Source: Pyrenula massariospora
Taxonomy: Eukaryota > Ascomycota > Eurotiomycetes > Pyrenulales > Pyrenulaceae
NCBI GenBank assembly: GCA_021030905.1
Contig: JAGFMI010000013.1
Location: forward strand, 434,001 to 498,000
DNA: 64,000 bases
Reading direction: 5' to 3'
Position numbers and translations under genes: made by a program. This document shows positions 56,301 through 64,000 of this stretch, one piece after another. The notes beneath the pieces are model-generated. The model was given only the letters and a program-made list of their open reading frames with translations, was not told the origin of the DNA and searched no databases. The number at the start of each line of letters is the position of its first letter. The first letter of the stretch is position 1.

Positions 56301-56387
56301 GGCTTCAAATTCTGAGTCACTCAGCTCTCGCTTACCCTTCGACTGGAGCCCAACCTGCTCGTCCAGGTTTGGCACAGTCGAAGCACA
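53371..56387. other. Gene-poor stretch of 3 kb
   Basis: No open frame longer than about 80 codons reads like protein on either strand, and no splice chain was found. AT-rich patches occur around 54890-55020 and 55380-55450. No inverted or tandem repeat stands out. It could be an old decayed insertion, but nothing identifiable is left. Confidence 0.6.
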
Positions 56388-57865
56388 ATGGCACACTTGA
56401 CGGCGCCCGAGAGACTCGCTCTCATCAACGAGAACCTCGCCGAAGTTCTGAACCCAGAGATAATTGAAAAGATCATTAATGAAGGGCGGAACCCGAAAAT
56501 CTACTGGGGTGAGGAGCTTGTACCTAAACCGTGTTGCTGGTGGCAATCACATTAGGAGATGCTAATAAGTCGTTTGATCAGGTACTGCTACTACAGGCCG
56601 ACCACACTGTGGCTACTTCGTCCCTGCCTTGAAAATTGCCCAATTCTTGGCCGCCGGTTGTGAAGTGATCATACTCCTTGCCGATATTCACGGATTCCTA
56701 GACAGCCTCAAATCAAATATCGAGAACATCCAGCAACGAGCCGAGAACATCCAACATAAAGCCGAGTTCTATCGACGTACAATATCTTCAGTTCTTCAAG
56801 CAGCAGGAGCGCCAATAGAAAAACTCCATTTTGTGCTGGGTAGCTCATATCAGAAGACTCCCGAGTATATCATGGATATCTTCAAACTCGCATCTTTGAC
56901 CTCGGAGCATGATGCAAAGAAAGCAGGGGCCGAAATCGTTAAACAGTCGGATAATGCTCCCTTGAGTGGTCTTCTCTACCCCATTCTCCAGGTGCTGGAT
57001 GAACAGTACCTAGGCGTTGACGCCCAATTTGGAGGTGATTCTTATTTTGATGAAAGATGTATTGGATCTTAGCTTACCTGATTCAGGGGTGGACCAGCGC
57101 AAGCTGTTCGCCGCTGCAAAGGAATGGTTGCCTAAAATCGGATATAGAGAGGTATTGATTTTTTTTTTTTGTTATTCCCCATTATTAGTTCGGACTGACG
57201 CACATTAGCGCTCCCATTTGCTCAACTCGATGGTTCCTGGATTGCAGGGCGGCAAGATGAGCTCTAGTGAAGAAGGTAATGGCATTCTATTGCTCGCAAG
57301 GAATGTACTCAAGACTTGCCAGGAAGCAAAATCGACCTGCTCGATCCTCCGGATGTTGTCACTAAGAAGATACGTAAAGCGGTCGCTGCTCCCAAAGTTG
57401 TCGAAGATAACGGCGTCTTGGCCTTCATTGAATTCGTTCTACTTCCAGCCGCCGATCTCCGTGGAAATCGAGAATTTCGCGTCAACCGTGATCGAGATGG
57501 TCTAGAGCCACTAGTCTATACCACAATTACCCAGATGCATGAAGATTACAAAAATGATGTGGTAAGTCCAAACGCTACTGTTGTATGTTTCAAAATGTCT
57601 AGCAGGACACTAACCGATCCCACAGCTTACACCTCAATTATTGAAGCCCGCAATGGCAGACGCTCTAAATGGGCTTCTAGCTCCCATTCAAGAAGCATAT
57701 CAGGCTTCAAAGGAATGGCAGGAAATAGCCCTAAAAGCCTACCCGCCAGATAAGCCCCAGAAGAAGGAGAAGAAAGTTAAGGACAAGGGCTCTCGTTACG
57801 CTGGTCAAAAAGAGAAAGAAACGACTGGCCAACCCGACGGGGTTGTGGAGCTGCCACATAGATGA
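56388..57865 (+). CDS. TYS1: Cytosolic tyrosyl-tRNA synthetase, 394 aa
   Basis: Six exons, 56388-56508, 56582-57034, 57087-57151, 57209-57275, 57323-57561 and 57626-57865, all phases consistent. The class-I fold shows the HIGH-type motif as TGRPHCGYF, then ALKIAQFLAAGCEVIILLAD, SSYQKTPEYI, the tyrosine pocket QVLDEQYLGVDAQFGGVDQR, and the KMSKS motif as GGKMSSSEE. The C-terminus (about 330-394) is lysine-rich, the usual tRNA-binding tail of fungal enzymes, KPQKKEKKVKDKG. The enzyme charges tRNA-Tyr. No mitochondrial presequence. Confidence 0.95.
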
Positions 57866-58161
57866 TTCTAATAGAGTTGTATAGGAAAAATGTCTACTGC
57901 CCTACTGCGCTATCGGTCTGGCGAGTCAGGATATTTCTAGATAGACCGCACGGGAGAGCTGCACTGCTTGAGGAATAGGTTACGGTGGAGCTCAAAAGTT
58001 TGACGACTACAGTATTTATGACTAGCCAAGCATTCATGATAGACTCTAAGGAGAATGATAGAGGGCAATGAGCCTTATACCCAAGTAGATCCTCTGAAGA
58101 CTCTGTCTTAGATAGCACTTCGTGAGCGTCGACCGAGTAGCTATATTTTCATATAGGTGTA

Positions 58162-58862
58162 ATGTGTGTTCTTGGTGGGGAAGGTTTCCCTACATTCGGA
58201 ATCATGCTCTGTCGGAGGGTCATGCATCCATCCCACTTTTGTCTTGCCGCCGGATTTTAATTTTTTTTTTTGTGAAGTGAACAGGCCCTTTCCAACAACC
58301 CTATGCGATTACATGTGCCGGCCCAGCAAAACTGCTATACACCTTGCTGCATGTCATAGACCAATTCCACGTCGACATCGCCTACAAGATGACGAGTGGC
58401 CCCGAGATTGACTTGAATGATTCTGTAAGTGATGTCAAGGCAGCTTTGAGTCTTGATGTGCATGAATATGGAGCACTCAGAGTACGTGAATATAGCATAT
58501 TGATCACTTTTCCTGCAATTCCCTAGAATAATTCAGGATAGCAAATGGCCCGTCGCGTGCATCTTGAAATGAGTCAAGACTCCACGACCATGTGGTCCGA
58601 TCCATGGGTGACATGGTCGGGCATCCCGTCTTCAGAGAAAGAACGCGCCGTCGATAGGCTTCGAGAGTTGTCGGATAGTCTTTACCGTATCCATATCCGG
58701 CAGGAGACCATTTTTGCGGGCCTCAGTCATCGCCTTTTTTATACGAGACAGAATTGCCAAAATCGGGCAAGGGCTGCACGGGGTAAAGCACTGCACGGCT
58801 CCGCAGCTGGCAAGGAAAGGGATGATGGCGGGACCGAGAGCCAGTGTGCAGCGCAAAGGTAG
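58162..58862 (+). CDS. Unrecognised three-exon gene, 84 or 179 aa
   Basis: Exon 58162-58183 (MCVLGGE), a ~100-base intron with a long T tract before ACAG, exon 58285-58481 (GPFQQPYAITCAGPAKLLY, LLHVIDQFHVDIAYKM, DVHEYGALR), then an intron starting GTACGT. Two acceptors work: 58537 gives a short protein ending SKWPVACILK, and 58542 gives a longer one with a charged region (GIPSSEKERAVDRLRELSD, IHIRQETIFAG) ending at 58862. I recognise no family. The phases fit without forcing and the middle exon looks structured, but the first donor (GTTTCC) is weak. Confidence 0.35.
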
Positions 58863-59428
58863 TAGACTCTGCTAGGATTCCAGTGAAGACTTAACTTGGA
58901 TATCTCTTTACATCTATTAGATCACCATACAATGTTGAGGCGCGAGGGCGGAAGGCCGCCGATCGTGAATGCTTGGCAAATTATAACATTCCATCCGATG
59001 ACACAAACTCTTCCGAGTCTAACAGAAAACTTCCCATCTATTTGATATTATTATTATTATTCTAATACATGTAAAGTTTCAAATCATATAACATCTCTCC
59101 GGCGCTCAGCATGATAGAGTAGGTATATATCAAGACTTATTATGAAGCTTCCGCACCTCGGGAACTCAGCCTTGCGATCGAAGTCAGTCGAAACCGATGG
59201 CAAATTGCACGGCCGCAGCTGCCTCGATGATTTACGTTGCGTGGAAGAAGCTGTGCCTGGCTGAAAGACAAAATAAATGCGAAAGGCACTAGTTGTGTCT
59301 GCATGTCAAGAAGGCGCCACGCCCTTTGACATTGACACATTCTTACCCATAAAATCCTCAATGCTCTGATTTTACCTTTCTATTTCTACTGTCTTGTAGG
59401 TAGATCTCATTCGTTTCTCAATGCGTCC
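58863..59428. other. Promoter region of the HRI-type kinase
   Basis: About 565 bases without a supported gene. Confidence 0.55.
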
Positions 59429-61708
59429 ATGTTTCGTAATCCCAATGATGTTACATCCTCAAATACGGAGCCATCCTCCTGCAGTGTCGATGGGCAGGAT
59501 CCCCACCTTCACGGAGAGGCGATCTATAATGTAGACAGCAGACGACCCTCATCTTCGAAATCTGTTGCGACATCTCTTCTAGAACAGCAGACCGGAGTCT
59601 CTCAAGGTGGCTATGACGACACGAGTAGTGCTGCCGGGCATGTGGCTTTGATGATGTCTTCCTTATTATTGTCTCATTACCACGTACTGGCTGCAGAACA
59701 CCTTAACCACTTACGAAACTCGACCGAATTCACTCGTCACTCCCCCGAGGCCCAAGAGCTTGGGAAGAGAATGTACTTATATGCCAGTGGACGACTTGCA
59801 GCATATGGCATCATGACGGGTTCTAAAGAAGATAACAACCCGGGTTGCCGACATCAGAGATTTTTAGCTGCAATTGATGGTCTCGGCCTGCAGGCATTAG
59901 GAAACACTCACGATGCGAGCCATCATCAGCGAGAACCAGGTCAGACGCTCCCTGGACAGATTCTAGTTCAAGTAATACCACGCGCAAATCCTTCTCAGCT
60001 GGCAGGCGGTTCCAATGCGAAGGTTATGAGATTGCCGTCTGCCTTTGAAAAGATTTCCGTTTCATCAAGCCCATGGCCGCTTGAGCAATCATTGTCCTCT
60101 AGGGGATCCGCCTCTCGGTATCACAAAGATTTTATCGAGTTCGAAATGATCGGCAAAGGTGGTTACGGTACCGTTTATGCTGCGAAGAATCTTATGGACA
60201 ACCAGTGCTATGCCATTAAAAAGATCCCATTGACCTCTAGAAAGCTTGAGAAATGGTACAAACGTCAAACTGAAGGGATTCAGAATGTGCTGAACGAAAT
60301 TCGGACACTAGCCGCCCTGGAACATGCGAATATTGTCCGATATTATGGGGCCTGGGCTGAGTCTGATGGGCAAATCCTTGATAATACTGCGTATGGCTAT
60401 GGCTTCAGATCTGGTAGACCCCGCATGCTGCTGCACGGTAGTCACAAAGGAGCTGCCGAGCCAGCTTCTTCTACAGCTTCAACGCCCAAAGAAAGCAATT
60501 CAAGCTGGGAGAAATCCATTTCTGCGCCAAGCTTCAACGATGACAATGGTCCAAACATTGTCTTTGACAACGATACTAGGAGCAAAGACTTCACCTCAGA
60601 TAGCGAGCGCAAACCAGAATCAGACTCTGGGCATATAACGCAGCCCAGGAGACGAGCGAGTCGGGCAAGTCGCCCTGGTCTACATTTGGTTGGCTCTCGA
60701 CAGAGTCATGTGCAAAGCGCAGGCACAGACGATGAAGATGTGGAACTGATACCTCGCTCTGGAAGCTTATCCAATCCTCGACTCTCGGACGACTCAACGG
60801 ATGAGGAAGATGATGAGATATTCACTGATGGCGATGGCCAGAACCAGCTTCGTCCATCGAAGCAGACATCGTCCGCTATCCGTACTGTGACACTCCACAT
60901 CCAAATGTCCCTTCACCCATTCAGTCTGGCTTCTTACTTGTCGGTCCAACCAGGTCCTGTCAATGCGAATAGAGAAGATGCCCTTGCCACAGCCCCTATC
61001 AGACAGAATACAAAACACTGCTACCACCTAGTCCCATCCCTCCGACTGTTCCTAGCGATCCTCTCAGGCGTCGAATATCTCCATTCAAAAGGCGTAGCTC
61101 ACCGCGACCTCAAACCAGGAAACATATTCCTCTCCGGGCACACACCACCCCCCGGCAGAATCCCCACAGGCTGCGTCAACGTCGCCGACTGTCCCCACTG
61201 CCCCCCACGCCCTCCCAAATACCTCACCCCCCGCATCGGCGACTTTGGCCTCGTAGCCCAAATCACCAAGGACGGCTCACTCGCCGTCTCCCCAAACACC
61301 ACAAGTCCCGAAGCAGCCTCTACAAACGCCATCCTAGTCTCCCAGCCCCAGAAGCCAGTCGGCACGCAATTCTACCGCCCTCCCCAGCATAACACACAAA
61401 ACGAAACCCTCTCAAGAACAAAGCCGCACCAAGTCGACGCGAAAACAGACGTCTTCGCCCTCGGCGTCATCCTCTTCGAGCTCCTATGTCCCTTCAACAC
61501 GCGCATGGAGAGGACGTGCAAGCTGGCCGCGCTCACGCGGGGCGGGTGGGCTGGGGAGTTTGTGGAGAGGGTGGGGAGGGCTGAGGCGGAGAGGGTGGCG
61601 GAGTGTGTTCGGGGGATGGTGGATGGGGATGGTGGGAGGAGGTGGAGTTGTGGGGTGGTAAGGGGGGTTTTGGAGGGGGTTTTGATGGATCTGACTGGGG
61701 GTGAGTAG
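59429..61708 (+). CDS. eIF2-alpha kinase, HRI/GCN2-like, 759 aa
   Basis: A single exon. The kinase domain begins near residue 233 (EMIGKGGYGTVYAAKN, then YAIKKI with the ATP-binding Lys near 262) and shows EHANIVRYYGAWAE, a signature of the PEK/GCN2 group. A ~210-residue acidic, Ser-rich insert, the mark of eIF2-alpha kinases, separates the lobes. The second lobe has HRDLKPGNIFL (near 558), IGDFGLVAQI (near 604), GTQFYRPPQ and KTDVFALGVILFELL. There is no GCN2 RWD or HisRS domain and no PERK lumenal part, so it is nearest to HRI (Hri1/Hri2 of fission yeast), phosphorylating eIF2-alpha under stress. The N-terminal ~230 residues are of unknown function. Third positions change from C to G near 61500. 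Confidence 0.88.
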   Translation: MFRNPNDVTSSNTEPSSCSVDGQDPHLHGEAIYNVDSRRPSSSKSVATSLLEQQTGVSQGGYDDTSSAAGHVALMMSSLLLSHYHVLAAEHLNHLRNSTEFTRHSPEAQELGKRMYLYASGRLAAYGIMTGSKEDNNPGCRHQRFLAAIDGLGLQALGNTHDASHHQREPGQTLPGQILVQVIPRANPSQLAGGSNAKVMRLPSAFEKISVSSSPWPLEQSLSSRGSASRYHKDFIEFEMIGKGGYGTVYAAKNLMDNQCYAIKKIPLTSRKLEKWYKRQTEGIQNVLNEIRTLAALEHANIVRYYGAWAESDGQILDNTAYGYGFRSGRPRMLLHGSHKGAAEPASSTASTPKESNSSWEKSISAPSFNDDNGPNIVFDNDTRSKDFTSDSERKPESDSGHITQPRRRASRASRPGLHLVGSRQSHVQSAGTDDEDVELIPRSGSLSNPRLSDDSTDEEDDEIFTDGDGQNQLRPSKQTSSAIRTVTLHIQMSLHPFSLASYLSVQPGPVNANREDALATAPIRQNTKHCYHLVPSLRLFLAILSGVEYLHSKGVAHRDLKPGNIFLSGHTPPPGRIPTGCVNVADCPHCPPRPPKYLTPRIGDFGLVAQITKDGSLAVSPNTTSPEAASTNAILVSQPQKPVGTQFYRPPQHNTQNETLSRTKPHQVDAKTDVFALGVILFELLCPFNTRMERTCKLAALTRGGWAGEFVERVGRAEAERVAECVRGMVDGDGGRRWSCGVVRGVLEGVLMDLTGGE

Positions 61709-62013
61709 GTGTTTGGTCGTTGTAATAATGTCAAGATTTTTACAGACTTATTTCTATACCTGAAATCCTCGTATGGGGGCTGATGGTAGTCGGTGGAGGG
61801 CTTGTTCAATGTGTGAGCGGAGCACCCGCTGGGATGCACTTGATGTTTAGATTGCGGTTTCGCTGTATTATTTATGTCCTGTGCCAGTTACAATCGCGTA
61901 CGACAAGATTGTGGAGGTAATCAATGCCTTTTTGAGCATCTCGAGGAGATCGCTATTCTATTATCCTATATGCACACCCCATCTCTTCTCTAAATGCAAC
62001 ACAGTCAGTGGGG
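61709..62013. other. Convergent 3' regions of the kinase and HIBCH genes
   Basis: About 305 bases, nothing recognised. Confidence 0.6.
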
Positions 62014-63510
62014 TCATCTATCTTCCCCCGGACCCGCATCTTCATCCCCTGACTCACCATCCTCCTTGAACACATATCTCCAACACACATCCCTCGCCTT
62101 CTCCTCCACGCCAACCTTGCCCCGCCACCTCTCCACACACGCCGCAACACGCGCGTCATCCCCCTTCTTCCCTCTCATCTCCTCCAACATGTCCTCCTCG
62201 CTCGGTAGCCCGAACTTCCACTGGTGCTCTCGGTAGTCCCTGGTAGTCGCTAGCTGGAGCTGCTCCGTCGGCCGCGGGACGCGCCAGAATTCCATTGCCA
62301 AGGAGTCGAGTCTTTTAGGATCGGGGACGGTGGACCATTTCGGGGGGCGTTTCTCGATGAGTTTGGCTTTGATTCCCTCGTTGAAGTCGGAATTTGGGTG
62401 GGACATGAATTGGCTGGCGACGGCGTGTTCACGGGTGAAGGTTTGGTGGATGGATAGCTTGCGGCCGAGGGACATTTGCTCGAGGGTCACAGCGAGGGAG
62501 AGGGGGCAGCGTTGGTGGAGGGTGTCGAGGGTCTTTTGCGCCCATTCAGCGTTGGGTTCCTGGTTGGAGACTTCCGATTCGAGTGCTGAATAGACTTGAT
62601 CGAGGTGATTGAAGTGGAAGAAGCGATCGATGGCTAAGCGAGAGGCGCCGAAGAGGTTTGGGTTTGGGGAGGGAGAGGTGGGAAGTTCTGTGCAGAATTC
62701 GCGAAGCGTGGCGTCGATAATATGGTTGCGCTGGGGAAGGCTGTAAGTGTCAGGAAAAGTGAGCTCTGCGAGGCGAGTAGTAAGTGGAGCGAGAACTGAG
62801 GAATCGAGGTAATGGGTGGCGATGCCGGCACGGTAGACGTCTGGCCCAACCAGTCGTGCAGAGGTCATAGCGAGGTAGGCTCCTAGACTACCATCGAGTC
62901 GAGGAAGAAAGAACGACGCGCCGACATCTGGAAAGAAACCAATGTCTGTTTCTGGCATTGCAAAGACTGTTTTCTCTGTCGCAATCCGGAAAGGAGCATG
63001 AACCGAAAGACCGACCCCGCCACCCATAGTGATACCATCCATTACGGCGATATACGGTTTGTCGTATGTGGCAATATAATGATCTAATTGGTATTCTTGG
63101 GCGAAATAATCTTTGGAAGCCTGTTGGCCTTCTGGAGTCTCATTCTGCAAAGCAAGGGCTTGAACATCTCCTCCAGCGCAAAAAGATTTTGTTCCAGCTC
63201 CTGAGATCATGATAATATTTGCTAGGTCAGACTTTTCCCATTCCGCCAGACGGGGCATTATCTTCCGAATCATAGAACCATCTAGAGAATTGAGTTTCTT
63301 TGGTCTGTTAAGCTCGATACTTCGTACACCGTACAGCGAGCTGAAAAGGACATCAGATGGGTCGTCATCGGGTCGCTCTTTGGGGAATTTGAATGTGCCA
63401 TCGGACTGCGACCTCGACATCTAGAAACGTTAGCAGGAATGATTAATTGTAGTAGAACCGCAACGAACGCTCGACTGATCCCGCTTGAGAATCTTTGCGC
63501 GCAGTGGCAT
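62014..63510 (-). CDS. EHD3: 3-hydroxyisobutyryl-CoA hydrolase, 482 aa
   Basis: A 42-base first exon (63469-63510, MPLRAKILKRDQSS) and a long second exon (62014-63420) across a 48-base intron; the first exon supplies the MPLRAK start that I associate with fungal orthologues. The crotonase fold is clear: VRSIELNRPKKLNSLDGSM, GAGTKSFCAGGDVQAL (oxyanion hole Gly), DGITMGGGVGLSVHAPFRIA, and MPETDIGFFPDVGASFFL with the catalytic Glu and Asp. The C-terminal HIBCH-specific region includes CPLSLAVTLEQMSLG. It hydrolyses the CoA ester in mitochondrial valine breakdown. The basic N-terminus may target mitochondria. The last ~70 residues end in an acidic tail, GESGDEDAGPGEDR. Confidence 0.93.
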
Positions 63511-64000
63511 AGTGACCGAGGCCCTCGCCCACGGCAAAGATGGCGCTATAGAGTTGGCAAAGCGCGCAAAGCAGGCATGACAGGGTCGCAAAGACATCGA
63601 ACTCCAGGGAAAGACCCAAAAATGCTCTGTCAAGTTTCAAGAAGCTTTGCGGTGATCAGCGTAACCTCGGGTACATTTTTATGGACCTCGATTGGCGAAG
63701 AGAAGCTGCTTTTTCGGGTGGAGACGCCCCGATCTCGCAAGGCTGAGAAACTTTTTTGGAGTCATCGCGAGGCTGCGGATTTCAAAGCCGTGGGGTATGG
63801 TCTTGCCTGTCCGCCTACAAACTTCTTTTGCGTTCAAACTAAGTTGCTTTCCAGTCCTTTTGAATCTGTCCCCTTCGAATAGTTGAATCGAAATCAATAT
63901 CGCAATTTCATCTCCGTTGGATGGAGATCGACAAGCCAGTCCCCCTACCCCCGCAGCAGAATGCGGCGACGTGCGTGGTAGCATTTTCTCTTCAAAGTGA
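63511..64000. other. Window end, no supported gene
   Basis: A minus-strand frame at 63679-63984 starts with an ATG and runs about 100 codons, but has no recognisable domain. The rest is the HIBCH promoter. Confidence 0.45.

Noticed and set aside
63679-63984. Minus-strand 101-codon frame with ATG at the window end
   Set aside because: No recognised domain; overlapping frames on the other strand are equally open.
1-64000. tRNA genes, rRNA, CRISPR arrays, LTR or other virus-like elements
   Set aside because: No T-loop box with cloverleaf pairing, no regular spaced repeats, and no reverse transcriptase, integrase, capsid or long terminal repeats were seen on either strand; a covariance-model and repeat search would settle this.

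Overview
The window is nuclear DNA of a filamentous ascomycete. Genes are close together, carry several short GT-AG introns (about 44-95 bases), and encode typical Pezizomycotina products (DUF6594, DUF6536, DUF4604, fungal rhodopsin-like, DHA1-type MFS, xanthine dioxygenase). Protein resemblances point to Leotiomycetes, which is inference. No tRNA, rRNA, CRISPR array or virus-like element was seen. Exon models were built by hand from splice sites and reading-frame continuity; total coding lengths divide by three in every multi-exon model whose structure is given as settled.

Left part (1-7.4 kb): an ankyrin-repeat protein, a caspase-like protease domain fused to a degenerate kinase, and a DUF6594 membrane protein, a mix reminiscent of fungal self/non-self or cell-death loci. 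At 7.7-11.6 kb a GMC oxidoreductase gene lies between two copies of a ~110-base sequence; one copy is the MRT4 promoter, the other looks RIP-mutated.

12-29 kb is mostly core RNA and ribosome machinery: U1-70K, mitochondrial mL43, a SUMO-motif RING protein, PRP19, a DUF4604 protein, EFL1, a DUF6536 membrane protein, and the exosome cap subunit CSL4. CSL4 is divergent from a xanthine dioxygenase (xanA) gene whose promoter carries two perfect TCGG-N6-CCGA motifs (UaY type) plus GATA sites, so purine induction and nitrogen repression can be read from the DNA.

31-47 kb: a rhodopsin-like membrane protein, an MFS transporter, PHS1 (very-long-chain fatty acid elongation), IRC6, SMD3, a 199-base MITE with perfect 46-base ends sitting in the SMD3/GEP4 promoter, GEP4 (cardiolipin synthesis), a DUF1264 protein, and a YML020W-like hydrolase divergent from SPB1.

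47-64 kb: SPB1, DOT1, an unusual small kinase-like gene, a 3 kb gene-poor stretch, cytosolic tyrosyl-tRNA synthetase, an unrecognised three-exon gene, an HRI-type eIF2-alpha kinase, and a 3-hydroxyisobutyryl-CoA hydrolase. A genome-scale oddity is visible in at least nine genes: along the coding strand codons end in C, then switch sharply to ending in G, always in that order.
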